Below, in pieces: positions 1 to 12,300 of a stretch of DNA of 64,000 bases. Source of the stretch: Lineus longissimus. Lineage: Eukaryota > Nemertea > Pilidiophora > Heteronemertea > Lineidae. The position numbers were made by a program, and so were the translations under genes. The notes under the pieces are model-generated. The model saw only the letters and a list, made by a program, of their open reading frames with translations. It made no database searches and was not told where the DNA came from. The stretch spans positions 992,001 through 1,056,000 of the forward strand of contig NC_088316.1 of the NCBI RefSeq assembly GCF_910592395.1. The letters are read 5' to 3'. Each line of letters opens with the position of its first letter. The first letter of the stretch is position 1.

Positions 1-1189
1 GTTGACATTGCACTGGAGCTAAATGCTCCATGCTCCGGTGCGGAGCCAGATATTCTCTGCTCTGGAGCTGGTGCTGCGGAGCCAGATATTCTCTGCTCTG
101 GAGCTGGTGCTGCGGAGCCAGCTGTTCCCAGCTCTGGAGCTGATGCTGTGGAGCCAGCTGTTCCCTGCTCTGGAGCTGATGCTGCGGAGCCAGCTGTTCC
201 CTGCTCTGGAGCTGATGCTGTGGAGCCAGCTGTTCCCTGCTCTGGAGCTGATACTGTGGAGCCAGCTGTTCCCTGCTCTGGAGCTGATACTGCGGAGCCA
301 GCTGTTCCCTGCTCTGGAGCTGATACTGTGGAGCCAGCTGTTCCCTGCTCTGGAGCTGATACTCCGGAGCCAAATGCTCCGTGCTCCTGATGGAGTACTC
401 CGGAGCTAAATGCTCCGTGCCCAAGAGCTGGTACTCTGGAGCCAGACCAACTCGGCTCCGGAGCTGTTGCTCCGGAGTCAGATGCTCCTTTTGAGTCATG
501 CTCTGGAGCTGACGGTGCTCCGGAGCCAAGTGCTCAAATTGCCCTGATCTAGCCTTATTCAGGCTCCGATCCCCATTCTCCCTCCTCCTTTCTTTTTGAC
601 TTAGAGGCTCTGTTTCAGTTTGCCAGCTCTTATCATAAATATGGGCTTTACGCTGCTCAGAAGGAGACACAGGTGCACGTGTGGCTTTATTCAGGCCACC
701 CTCTCCCACTAAATGTCCCCTACTGATAGCCATAGCACATTCTAACTCCAGCCCCTTTATCTCCTCCTGCAGTTTCCTTATCTCTGTCTCGAAGACAGCC
801 GAGACAGCTCTCTGAGACGGCTCACTCGGAGCCGCGTTGTTTACACCAACGGCTGTTCTAACGTCGTTTCGCACCCCCCTTTTACCGCTCGAAGTCAACA
901 AACTCCCTGCCTCGGGAAAATCTTCCCAACTATCGGCCTGTTGGCGAACCTCCACCGGTTGATACACCAAGGTATCGGCGGCATAAAATGAATTGGGGTA
1001 TCTTCTGTTCATAACGGGTCCGAACTGAATCGTATCGTGACTATTATTAGTGTTTGATGCGTCTGAAGCCGATCTGAAAACTGTTGCCGATTGCATGCGT
1101 GACGGCAATGGGCGGCCATCACGGCCAATTTCACGGACGCCGTCACTCTCATTCTGCCTATTCCAGGATATCTCATCCTTTCTATTCAT
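1..1189 (-). CDS. Gag-position open frame of an LTR retrotransposon, partial (runs off left edge)
   Basis: Reading the minus strand from the ATG at 1189, the frame stays open for 396 codons to the first base of the window, so the 3' end is missing. The ATG lies 92 bases downstream of an LTR end and primer binding site, the position of gag in LTR retrotransposons. Residues about 1-140 are polar, with no domain I recognise; residues about 141-160 hold a short charged heptad-like stretch (KLQEEIKGLELE). From about residue 215 the protein becomes a degenerate 12-residue repeat around LQSREQLAPQYQ, encoded by the 36-bp minisatellite. No CCHC zinc knuckle, protease or reverse transcriptase is visible in the window. 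Being undisrupted, the copy may be young. The plus-strand frames across the repeat are shadows of it. It could also be another retroelement protein in the gag position. Confidence 0.6.
   Translation of the reverse strand, partial: MNRKDEISWNRQNESDGVREIGRDGRPLPSRMQSATVFRSASDASNTNNSHDTIQFGPVMNRRYPNSFYAADTLVYQPVEVRQQADSWEDFPEAGSLLTSSGKRGVRNDVRTAVGVNNAAPSEPSQRAVSAVFETEIRKLQEEIKGLELECAMAISRGHLVGEGGLNKATRAPVSPSEQRKAHIYDKSWQTETEPLSQKERRRENGDRSLNKARSGQFEHLAPEHRQLQSMTQKEHLTPEQQLRSRVGLAPEYQLLGTEHLAPEYSIRSTEHLAPEYQLQSREQLAPQYQLQSREQLAPQYQLQSREQLAPQYQLQSREQLAPQHQLQSREQLAPQHQLQSREQLAPQHQLQSWEQLAPQHQLQSREYLAPQHQLQSREYLAPHRSMEHLAPVQCQ
20..400. repeat. 36-bp minisatellite inside the retroelement frame
   Basis: About ten tandem units of a 36-bp sequence (gagccagctgttccctgctc and following) with a few point changes. 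The period is a multiple of three, so copy-number change leaves the gag-position frame intact, and all units stay open in the minus-strand frame. Degenerate units continue to about 535. Confidence 0.9.
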
Positions 1190-1262
1190 AGCTGGGCCTA
1201 TATTTATCTAAATTAACAAACACTAGGCTACCGTATATAGCTAGGCTACACGATTCAGTTGT

Positions 1263-1280
1263 TTTCACTGCTGTCACCAA
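1263..1280 (-). other. Candidate primer binding site of the LTR retrotransposon
   Basis: The minus strand reads TTGGTGACAGCAGTGAAA immediately downstream of the LTR end. TGG at or near the first base matches the CCA end of a priming tRNA. The tRNA is not identified. Confidence 0.55.
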
Positions 1281-1682
1281 TGTAATATTCCTACTTCGCT
1301 GTCCGTTGTGTCACTCGTCCTTGACCTCCGTCTCGTTCTATGGTCAGCTGATTGTACAACAAAGGTAAACAATACACACGAACACCTCATTAAATAATGA
1401 TATAACTGTATTTACCTTTCTACACTTCTTCTATAACTCTTCTAAACCTCTTTGAATAATCACTTCTCAATCTCAATATACACAGGAGCTGACTGACTGG
1501 CTTGGAAACTGTCCCAGATTGTTGTGAGAGCTGCCCTTTATATCCAGGCAACAATGCAGCCTCCAGCAGCCTGGATACGGTTACCAACGCAAGCCCTGTT
1601 GCAGTGCAGCAACAACAAACCTTAACCTGAGTGGCCAATTTAGCCAAATTAACCAAAGACAATAATGTTGAAATATACTACA
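1281..1682 (-). mobile_element. 5' LTR of an LTR retrotransposon
   Basis: On the minus strand the segment begins TGTAGTATATTTC and ends GAATATTACA, giving the TG..CA ends of an LTR with imperfect terminal inverted repeats. A TATAAA box lies at 1537-1542. Directly after the end comes TTGGTGACAGCAGTG, which resembles the primer binding sites of Ty3/gypsy-type elements. The open frame starting at 1189 follows. The 3' LTR would lie left of the window, so the target-site duplication and LTR identity cannot be checked. The left LTR boundary (1682) is inferred from the TGTA..TACA symmetry. Confidence 0.65.
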
Positions 1683-2332
1683 TTATCCTAATTATCATGG
1701 AAATGACAGAGGTTGTGTTCATTGCGAAGTGCATGATGACTGATAGCTTTTCTCTTCGAGAGTAGGGAGGGTTAAATTATGGTCATTGATCATGACCATG
1801 TACTGTGTATCATTAGACTAAATAATTATGACCTATGTGCTACCTCTCTGCCTGGTAGCCAAGGGTGAACCACTAGGCTATCAGGTTCCTATCTGACATG
1901 TCTGATCACATAGCCTCCTCGTACATTACAGTATTCCCGGCAGTCTTTTTAGTTGCTGGTGCTGACAGTAGCACATTGTTCTGACCTAAGCTAATTGCCA
2001 TCAGACACATAATTCAGTCAAAAGTACCAGTATACTAGTAAACCCTAACAGAAATAATAATCAAAAATTCAGTCATGAGTACACATTTTACTCTGTGCAT
2101 ACACCATAATGAACTGCATTCGGACCTAATTGTAAATTTGTCATGCAGTACATTATGAGTATGAATGATGAATAATTGTAATTCATGTGATTGTAATTGT
2201 AACTCATCAATGGCAGTTGGTCTGCAGAATCGAGAAATTTGACCTTTTGTTTGTGGGACAAAATGTCTGGCAAGTGATTTGTCTTTTGACAAAAAGTTGT
2301 AGTGTTATATTTATTCAGTCATCTGCATATTT

Positions 2333-2522
2333 AGTACCTCTCTATTAAGGACCCTTGGAACTAACAAATGCTGTCCTAAATTGAGAGGTGTCCTGATTAC
2401 AGAGGTCAAAATACTTGTGTCAATTTTCAATGAAAATGACCAATTCTGGATGAAATCTAGTGTCCTTATAGTAGAGAGTTTGTCCATGGTAGAGAGGTTG
2501 TCGCTATGGGAGGTTCAGCTCA
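2333..2522 (+). repeat. Dispersed repeat, 'AACCTCTCTATTA..GGGAGGTTC' family, copy 1
   Basis: It starts tacctctctattaaggaccc and ends atgggaggttcagctc. It shares the order of internal blocks (gtcctgattacagaggtcaaa, then ctagtgtccttata) with the better copy at 14753-14943. Its ends are inverted relative to each other, as in a MITE. Diverged. Confidence 0.6.
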
Positions 2523-2633
2523 ACTTGTACCAGACTGGCAAGGCTTTCCATTCCAACCATTACTATAAGCGTGCCAAGACTGCCAAGAAGAGGGCCGCAC
2601 TACCATCCCCGCAGTTAAGTGCCAAAACGCTTT

Positions 2634-2836
2634 GACATCTCGGTCACATTTGATTTCACCACCAAACACATGGTAAATTGAGTCAAAGTTTGTAATCAAG
2701 TCTCTTTCAGCCTTAAAATCTCTTGCCACTGCGAAATATTTCACATCTCGGTCACATTTGATTTCACCACCAAACACATGGTAAATTGAGTAAAAGTCTT
2801 TCAGCCTCAAAATCTCTTGCCACTGCGAAATATTTC
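2634..2836. repeat. Tandem duplication, about 107-bp unit, two copies
   Basis: The block starting acatctcggtcacatttgat recurs at 2742 and ends with the same ctcttgccactgcgaaatat. The second copy lacks about a dozen bases in the middle. Confidence 0.85.
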
Positions 2837-3339
2837 AATCTATCCCTAAAAGTGAGTTGGGGTCATCACATGTATTCTCCATGGGAGACTTCTAGGCCAA
2901 GTTGAGAAGTTAGAAAGCCCTGTTTAATGTTATCCAGCCTGATCAATACCCCGCAACATGTTCTAGACTTGTGTTTACATGTAGCTGCCTTCATGTTCAA
3001 GGGCTCTCCTCACACTTCAGCTAAGTTTCTCTACATAAAACATTTTGTTGCCTGCATAACGGCAATGATCTGCTGAGGAATGAAATGTTTTAGAATTACT
3101 TGTAATGAATAGATGAATTCAAATTAAACGCCGTGATGTTGGGATATTTACAGGGGCGGATCCATTAGCCGGGAAATGGGGGGGGGGGCGTGCACTGCAT
3201 TTCTCATAAAAAAACTCGTTGGAGTGGGCATGATTCTTGTGCCCCCCCCCCCCCCCGGATTCGCGACTATTTGAAGTTTGATGAATTGAAAGTCTCATCT
3301 GGCCCAGAAACTATGTTTGGTGGATTCCATTCTGACATA

Positions 3340-3562
3340 TGTGACCCGCTCTACCAAAACTAGGCGCTTGTCGCATCTGAACTTGACAGGTTGATACGGA
3401 CTTGTTGTTCATTTCCCTCTTGTAGACCTTTTGTGAAATGTGACCAAATCAGTTTGTAATAGATTTCACAAAAGGTCTACAATAGGGAAATGAACAACAA
3501 GTCCGTATCAACCTGTTGAGTTCAGATGCGACAAGCGCGTAGTTTTGGTAGAGCGGGTCACA
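3340..3562. mobile_element. Foldback MITE, family A, copy 1 (223 bp)
   Basis: Near-perfect inverted repeat: TGTGACCCGCTCTACCAAAA at the left is the complement of TTTTGGTAGAGCGGGTCACA at the right, with arms of roughly 95 bp around a short loop near 3440-3465. The same 223-bp element recurs at 28564-28786, and a half copy at 62977-63077. It has no coding capacity, so it is a non-autonomous DNA element. Confidence 0.88.
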
Positions 3563-4569
3563 TATTCTTGTTTACAAAATCAAAGCCTGAAAACTGTTTT
3601 GTTACGTGTGTGATGCTTTTAGTTCTATGGTGTGATTGTTGACCACGCTCTTCCTATAGATTCTGCTTCACTGGGATATTGACTATCCATTATTACCTGC
3701 TACTGGCATGACTGGGCTTCAAGTGATCTTTCCTGAAGGCACACACAACACCTGTGTTTTCCTCTATTGATTCGCAATTAAAACCTATGCTGTCTGCTGT
3801 ACAGATTTCATGTGATTACCTGCCATGGATTGAAATCAGTGTTACCCATGATGCTGAAAAGATCATGACTGATATTTCTATTATTGCTGCATGGAAGATG
3901 TGGCTAGTGATCAGCTGGATTCGTTTCATTTGCTTATCAGGAGAAAACCGGGCTGGGATTATCATCATGACGTTGCTTCATGTTGTATAGTGTTGTTGCA
4001 GTGGTGTGGGCTTATCAGGTGACCATCTGCGTGGACAGAACGGGGGGGGGGGGGGGGGGGAGTTTATGTGGTGTCCACTTATTAGTATGGAGTGGCTTCA
4101 CATGACGTCATCACGTGCCATGATGGATGACCTGTACAAGTATGAGCGTTGCTGAAATGAATGTAATGAAGAATTGATTTTATAGGTTCATAAAAAAACC
4201 TTGTGGAAATGTTGACTTGGCTTGTTACTTGTTACTTCTCTGGTAAAGTGCCAATGCCCTGGTCTTGTTACACCTGCCTCGTGAAGCTTTCATTGCCCTC
4301 ACCTGCCGCTACTGAAGGTTGCCAACTACCTCATTTCCAATCAATTATCACCTCTAATACTGTACTCTCACCTTCAGTTCATTTCAACACTAGATAGGAG
4401 AATGAAATCGGCTTGACGATTTGCCATTTAAAAAATTTCTTGTTGGTGACTTATAGGAAGTTTTAACTCAAGTAGGTTTTGAATAAACAATGAAGTAAGA
4501 GGCAGCTGGTTCCAAAGAAATTGATCACTTGCTGAATAACGTCACTCCTTATAGAGGCCTTCATTCGCC

Positions 4570-4770
4570 TTAGTTGTAGCTTGAGGTGTTCATAGCAGAT
4601 GACCTTTTATGGCGAGAAGATTTACGGAGATGGAAGCTGTGGGTATCAAGGTGGCGCATCATGAACAACATTGTACTGGCAATGCAGCAGAACTTTGATG
4701 AGAATAGACGAGACTTAACCGGCAGCCAGTGGAGTTGGGACTCGGCTTCCATGATGGTTGTACCCGACGA
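4570..4770 (-). pseudogene. Possible decayed LINE reverse-transcriptase C-terminal fragment
   Basis: The minus strand encodes LHWLPVKSRL followed, after an apparent frameshift near 4710, by ILIKVLLHCQYNVVHDAPPR in another frame. The phrase LHWLPV..R..FK(I/L)LLL..KALHG.AP is typical of the region after the catalytic domain in jockey/CR1/L2-type LINEs. The match is short and broken, so this is a tentative call. Confidence 0.35.
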
Positions 4771-6340
4771 GTAGCCAATCTGCAGTTTCAGGTCGCATCT
4801 AGGTTCTAAATTACTAATTAGTCAGGTTTTATTGTTCACAGTCGTACATTTCACTTTCGTTACTTGATTGACTTCACTCTTTCTCCATATCCACCACAGC
4901 AGTCCCAGTTGACGCGATATGAATAATTTATAGCAGACAATACCCTACATTAGGACAGCCATTCTTTAGTCTGCTCGCATCTAATAAAATGAGTCATGGT
5001 AGTCAGACAATGCCCTCCCATCCAGAGCATAAGTAACCTGATTCTGAATCTGACATCTGTGGACTCCGTCTCATGCTGATGATGGGAATCATGATCTACA
5101 ATGTGCAACAATGTTCCACAGGTTGTTTGATATTGATAAACATCGGCGGCGGGAACTGGGACTGCTCTGGCCGGCATGGAACTCAGCCACACTGATGGAG
5201 TAGAGTCAATCACTTATCGAATATGTCTGAAATGTGTAACACTGGCAGCCCAGTTCATACCACAAAATAGGAATAGGATTACTTGTCCAACAGGCAGAAG
5301 AATGACGGCTTATAATGAATTTTACGAGGATTAGTCTTATTACAGATTTATTGATAACTGTGCTGATTATTCAGCCTGGATGAATCCAGTTTGCAAGTTG
5401 AACATATCATTCTAAGATTATTTGCAGTCTATTTATCCTTATCTATTCTCAAAGCTTTGTGCGGAGAAATTCCTAATCGAAAAAAATGACTAGTTTTGGT
5501 TAAGGTTCTGTTAGAATTCCCTTGGAGACTTCTACCGTAGGCTGAAGAATGGGCGAATTCTGAAGTCTTAGATAGAGGGGGCAACTGGGGATGTTTTAAT
5601 GTCAATTTCCCAAAATTTGTTGTGAGTTTCAGAGATTTCTCAGTTAAGAGGGACGTGCCACCTCCACCCCTCCTCTATCTTTCAATCTTTGCCAAAGGAT
5701 AAAATTACATCTAGTGTTTGTGTCTAGTACCCCGTATTGTGCTAAAGCTGTGGTGATACAAGACTCACTGCCGAAACGCACTTCGAGCGCTGTGACATTC
5801 CAGCCAAGAACCAGAAGAAATCACTCGGGCAAGCCTCGATAAATCAACCGAAGAGGGCTGATGATGTTCGACTCTTAACCTCAGTGGTACACTCTGACAG
5901 ACTGAAGAAGGACAGGTTGAATAGTACCTTTAGGAATAGCCTCAACGAGTACCATGCTTGGAAGATTCCTTCAATGAGATGTACCGTTGGGAAACAACGA
6001 TGTCCAATGTTTTCCCTACCCTGTATCTTGCATGTTTATCGAGACCGCTGGAGAGCCACAGGACCTGAGCATACTGATTCCCAAGGGGCAGCCGGTCATA
6101 AAGTCTTGAGACCCTACCTAGAGCGCCAAAAGGCCTACTGTTGTATGCTCCGAATTGTACAGACTTGGGTCTGCAGTCCTCTGCTGTCAAAATATGTAGT
6201 CTTTGTCTGGCTCTGAGAAATAATATGATGGACCTTGGTGGTGACAGAAGAGTTGGAATTGGAACATTTTTCGAATATTTTCAAACCTAAGTTTTTCCCC
6301 CGATCATGTATTTGCAGGTCTCCCATAGATCTCGATAACC

Positions 6341-9300
6341 ATGACAGACGTATCGAGACCAGTCCCCGCTGCCAACGGCGCGAATGATGATGACGATACA
6401 TTTGAGCAAGACCTCAAAGACATGTTGAAAGACGGTCCGATCCTCGACAATAATAGCTCTGGCATCCAGGATGGTAACCCGCATGAAACAGAATCTGCAC
6501 GGATACCGACCAACTTGCCGAAGTCTACGATACCGAGGTCCTACACTGTGCCACCTGGTGGGTATTTGTCCAACTACAGTTCTGCTGTGCCAAAAAGTGA
6601 AGCGTGTATAGAGTAACTTCTTAAATTCTATTGTGGTCTCTGCATGCTACCTTTTGCGATGTCAAATAATCAATTTTGCACATGAAATGACCTGATTTCA
6701 GTGTTTTTTCAAGGCAGTGTTCCACAAACACTATATTCAGTCTGTATTGAGATCTGCTGATTCAGAGACATTAATGGGGTATTGCCTGATCCATGTATGT
6801 ATAAAGTGAGTGCTTTTAGTCACATGGCTGCATACGTCGAGCACAGCATAAGTTCTGACACAGCTGTTGTGTGGTTGTTGTGTCCAGAGCATACAGTGTA
6901 GGTGTGCTTTGCCTAACACTTCACTTGATTCACATCCATTCATGATTCTCAATAGGCCTACCATACAATATAAATGTTCTGACGAAATAATGAAAAACGT
7001 CTGATGGTCCAGGAACCAGTGTACGCGTAGTTATATTCGTGACATTCAGTACTTAATAATTGGTCTGAGTCGCACTGTTTCAGAAAGTTTTACCTCATTG
7101 ATAACAGGTTAGGCAACAGTAGCTTGTCTGTGATTCTTGAAAGCACTTTGAAAAATAATGAAATGTCTGTTCCTACCATAGGCACAATTTGGTCAAGATC
7201 GACTGGTGAGCGACCTGGTTTAGTTTTCCATGATATTGAGAGGTGACTGATGGTGGTAATGGCACTACTGTCCTCCCCTCCCCTCCCTATTTATTTATGA
7301 ATATTCACCACAGGTGACTTAAGGTGGTAATGGTACTAGTATTATGTTTTCCTCTCCCCTACATGTTCTGCCTTCGCAAAAACAGTTGTCAGCAATTGTC
7401 AGATATGTCCTTAAATAGAGAGTTGTCTGCTGGGAGGGAGGTTCGACTGTATTTGGACAAAAACTATTATGAATGATTTTCTGTTTAGCTTTGAGAGCGT
7501 TGAGAAATAAAATAGTCTCTGGTGAGTATGTCAAGAAGATAATCGGAGAGTGATGGGCATGTGGGCAAAACGTTCATGTAATTGGGTACTGGGCAGGTTA
7601 AGAATAATCTAAGATGAAGGTTACACGATGAAGGTTACAGGTGGTTAGTGTGAACGGTGTGTGTTGGGTCATAATTGGTGGCAGGTTACGTTTGGGGTTA
7701 TTGGGATTTGGATGTGTGATGATGTAAGGTCATGACATTGACAGAATAGTGTCTTGCCTCAGCATTTCGTTGTGTTGACTTACACAGACATGACAGTGCA
7801 GTGTTCTCATGCACTGTCACTTTACCAGAACATAAAAGCAAGGCACTCCTCTTGTCATAGCCATCAGGTGATTCCCACCATTGTTGACAAGTGTGTCGCA
7901 AGCATACCCTGCTTTATAGACAGAAAGACCAGTCCAATCTACGGCCTTTGTTGATAACGGTGAACGAGTACATATTTTAGATGCGGCCGGTGTATAGCTG
8001 ATATCACACCAAAAGTGATTAGAAATACCGTGCATAACAAAGTATATGATCAGTTTTAACACTTTACCTTGAGTGTATAGCATGGTATGCTTGTACACAC
8101 TGCCCTCTAACACAGGAATAGAACTTTTTGGCTTGGTGCATGTTTGCATGCTTAGGTGTATGTATTGACATTTATGTCTTTCTCTTTTTCTCTTTTCAAA
8201 TCTTGGTTGCTTGAAGCAGATAATTGGACAGCAAAAGGTCAACAACAAGGTCAATATTATCACCTTGATTCTGAGTTGAATGTCTTTCAGTTCATAGATT
8301 AGTTTACCTCAGTTAAACCCCTACTCTTTTTTGACTCGACCCTGCATAAGCAGACGCAATACAGGTTGCCATATCCTGCGTCTACATGTATGTCAATGAC
8401 AGCTAAAGTATTTCCCCGTCCCCCACTCATAATCTTGACCGCACTTGCATTCTCCAGTAAAGGTAGGGATAATTGCATTAGTCTATCTTGTGCATTAGGC
8501 AATCAGTCTCAACGGATACTCTTGTCAAGGAACAAACTCGTACCCCCCCCCGAAGAAAATACTGCTGTCAAAATGTTGTCCAATTGTTGTAGAAATAGGG
8601 CTTAAATCTCTGCACTGCAGCACTCTTTAGACAAATTTGCTTCAGATTAGGGCATAAGGCCCCGCGAACAAGGAGCTTTGGTGTGAATTGCTGCAGAGAA
8701 ATTTCAGCCCTGTAATATATGTCACTCACTCACTGATTCTTAAGAGTGGTGATGTTAGTTTCTAAGTTGCTGTGCCAAAACTTGCTTTGGACTTTTAGAA
8801 TTGCTTTTGATCCTCATGTTTTGTGAGACCACATAATGTCTGCGGTTTGCCTATTGCAGTCCGTGGGCAGTAACTTTTGATGACATGTGTAGAGCATCCT
8901 TGTGCGTGATGGGATGGGTTCATTTTGGTTGACAAAGCATAACCCGTGCAGGGTAGTTGGACCAGTCAAGCCCCTCAATAAGCCCAGGAGTGAACCTCAC
9001 CACTGCCATGAACTCTCCATTGCTCAGACAGCAAACTCAAGTCATATATTTCCCCAAACTTGGTGGTACATAACATAAGAACCTGTCTAAGGGGTTGTGT
9101 TAGTGAATGTATTGCAGTAATAGTAAGTGGGGATGAAAATCATGGGGGTTCAGATTTTTAAACCCGTTGGAGGGGGCCTATTACTTATTAGAAATTCAGG
9201 GTACAAGGATCCTCTACATATATTGTTGAGAGTGGCCCTCCTGAGCTTGTGGTGGCAAAAAGCTGACTTGTCAAAGCATCTCAGATTATGGAGAAAATCG

Positions 9301-12300
9301 ACTATTGTCAGCGACTTGTAATTCATCACAACTTGTTGTTTGCAGCCACGACGAATGTTCCATTGACGAGTCCTCAGCGAAACGGAGAAGGCAATCGACC
9401 AAAGAAACCTGACTTCTCAGGATTCAACGCCTCAAAACTGGAAGGTATCAAGAATTGGAGTATGAACACGTACAAGTGTACGCGGCAATTAATATCGGAA
9501 AGATTAGGGAAAGCTTCAAGGACTGTGGATCTCGAGCTCGAGTCGCAGATCGAAGTCTTACGAGACACGCAGCGCAAGTACGCCAACATCTTGCGCCTCG
9601 CTCGAGCTTTAACTAGTCATTTTTATCACGTGGTTCAGACGCAGCGGCTGTTGGGCGACGCGTTCTCAGATTTGGCGCAGAAGTCACCGGAGCTGCAGGA
9701 GGAGTTCTGTTACAATGCCGACACGCAGCGATCGTTATGTAAAAATGGAGAAACTTTATTAGGTAAGTGGGTTGGTAGGATTGACCAGGCTATGTCTGTA
9801 GATTCATTTGATATCATTTAGTGAGAACCCAACTTCTTGAGCGCAGCAGAAAGAGTTACTATAGAAGTCAGCTATTTGTTTTATGCTATAATCCATGCAT
9901 TATTGATTTCAGGGGCAATGAATTTCTTTACGTCTGGTGTCAACACATTATGTAACAAGACCATGGAGGATACATTGACAACGATCAAATCGTATGAAAC
10001 AGCGAGGTAAGCAACTTGTGATCCAATAGTTTTAGCAACTCATGATGCAATAGTTGTTGGCAAACCCATGATAGACAGAATGCTTGTGACTTAGGGCAGG
10101 CCAATTTGATGATGGAGATTCCTGTGCTCAGTTTCTGTTGCTTGTACCAGGGCAAGTAGAAGGCTCTTCCAATTGAGAAACGTGATGAGACTCTCCTTGT
10201 CTTGTGGAAGATGGGGTCACTAGTCCCAGTGGTCGTAGAGAAAATTCCAGTTCTGCTGCTGGAATTTTCTAAGTTAATCATGAACTCGAGTTGAAATTTT
10301 CATGCAAAAGTGAAAGTGGCAGGCAACAAACCCTCACATCACACTCACAGCTAAAGTGGAGAAAAGAAGTAATGTCCAAAAATAATCTGTCAGGAATTGA
10401 ACCCAAACCTGGAACCGGTGCTGGATCAGCTAAATACATGTTGGCCTCATTGATGTCCTCTCATCTCCAGAATTGAGTATGATGCTTACCGCGCTGACCT
10501 GGAAGCCCTCCAGCTGGGACCAAAGGATCCAACGACCCAAGCAAGGGCCGCCGAGGCAAATGTCCAATTCCAGAAACACAAGGAGAAGTTTGATCGTCTC
10601 CGTGGCGACGTTTCCATCAAATTGAAATTCCTGGAAGAAAACAAGGTTTGTACACCACCTCCTAAGAGGACATTTCAATGCATCATACTTATACTTAAGA
10701 CTAACAGTTTGCAAAAATAACCCAAAATCTACTGCAGTGAAATGGTTAACAGTCTTATGCTCCGAGTCTTGTTGCTTGTCCTAATCCCATGTCTTTGTCA
10801 GATCATTCCTTAGAAATAAGGCACAAGTTTTGTGGCCCTGAATCTAACAACCTCCTGGTGTGCAGAATGTTTTGATAAGCCTGCATTCCTAATCCTAAAA
10901 GCATCACCTGTCCATGATGACAATTTCATGTCGTGCTTTCCGAGCCTCAGGTTTGTCGAGATTGCTTTGACAATTACGACCCTGGCCATAGGCTGAACAT
11001 TCCAGTACCAGCTCAACTCCTGGGAGGGTCTGAAAAACAAGCAGACACCCTGAAATCTAGTAGCACTGTGACTATTTCAACCACTCACAAAGACAACATT
11101 TCCTCAAATTCAAAAATGTTTGCACCTAGATGTTTGATATCTTCTAATAGCATCGATGAGTGTCATCTATTGCACCCTGCTTAGTATCAGTTCCTCTCAC
11201 TCGTCACAGCACACACTACCTGTCTATACTCGCGCTTAAATGTGGCAGCAATGTTAAATAATCCCTGTGGCTATTCTTACGTGACCATGAATGATTTCTT
11301 GTAGGCTTTCCTAGGTGAGAGTCAGTCACACATCCGCACTTACAAAAAGTGCAATTTGAAAAATTACGACATTTTGACTTCTCAGTTGGCTCACCTACCA
11401 TTCCAACTTCATCTACCCTTTCAACTTACGTAAAGTATGTGTGCATGAATGAAGCAGTTTGTTGTGATTGAGCTGGTTCGGCTCAGGAAAATGCCAAGTC
11501 CAAAATTTCCGCTATGCACATGCGTTACCAAAACTGACGTTAAAATAGCCTACAGGAATATCATTACTGTCACATAAGAATAGCAACATGGTAAAAAAAT
11601 CCAGATTACAATACAAGTTTCATGTCTTGAAGTTTTTCCGCCAGAAACTTGTTAGAATTCCTAGGTATGCTGCCTTGGATGAAGCCTTCTTGTTATTCAG
11701 AACAAGCGTGTCGATCAGATATAGATTCCTTGCCCCTGGCCCTCCTCCTAGTCCTACTGATATCATCAACAGAGATGCCTTTCCTATTCATTGGATGAAT
11801 GAGACAGTTTATTTGGATGGTATGGTCTATCAGGGCGTGGGAAAGTATTCTTCCTCTGCCATCAACATGACACCCTGGTCAAAATATCCTTCCTTAGACG
11901 TAGAAAGTGGAAATAGCAAAACTGAATTCTGCGCAGCCCCAGTTAACTAGATTGTCGTTGTTCTGTGACTGCCAGGACTGGGCACCGTTTTGGGGTCACT
12001 TGGAGTAATTCACAGGTGCGTGAAGATACCAGAATCATATGATCAAAACGTCCCAAATTAATTGATACACACAACATACAAAAATATACTTACCTAGACG
12101 CTATTTAGCCGGTTTTGGTGCGTCTGTTTTACATAGGCCTCTTGCACATAGCAGAGGCATTGTACAGCCACCCTTCAACCTTCTGTCGGTTTTGAGTTTA
12201 AAATTGATCATTGATTATTGAATTTGGTATTTTCATTTGCCTGTGACTGCATGGTGCTCCCAGTTTTACAGTTGCTCTACCAAGATCTGAGAAATTTATT

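Larger units (their letters stand above)
1683..6317. other. Non-coding stretch with repeats upstream of arfaptin
   Basis: No gene is supported here. It holds a dispersed 'AACCTCTCTATTA' repeat copy, a 107-bp duplication, a 223-bp foldback element, a possible LINE fragment, and poly-G/poly-C runs (3178-3188, 3242-3257, 4038-4060). A promoter and 5' exon of arfaptin may lie here or further left but could not be placed. Confidence 0.5.

Noticed and set aside
23-409. Plus-strand open frames of 128 and 80 codons at the left edge
   Set aside because: They are shadows of the 36-bp repeat; the minus-strand frame continues through unique sequence to an ATG behind an LTR.
4102-4122. CRE-like TGACGTCA next to CACGTG (another TGACGTCA near 17242)
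   Set aside because: Single short motifs without a nearby gene start; expected by chance.
11588-11950. 120-codon plus-strand frame in arfaptin intron 4
   Set aside because: No domain, motif or splice context recognised; a single frame of this length is expected by chance in tens of kilobases.
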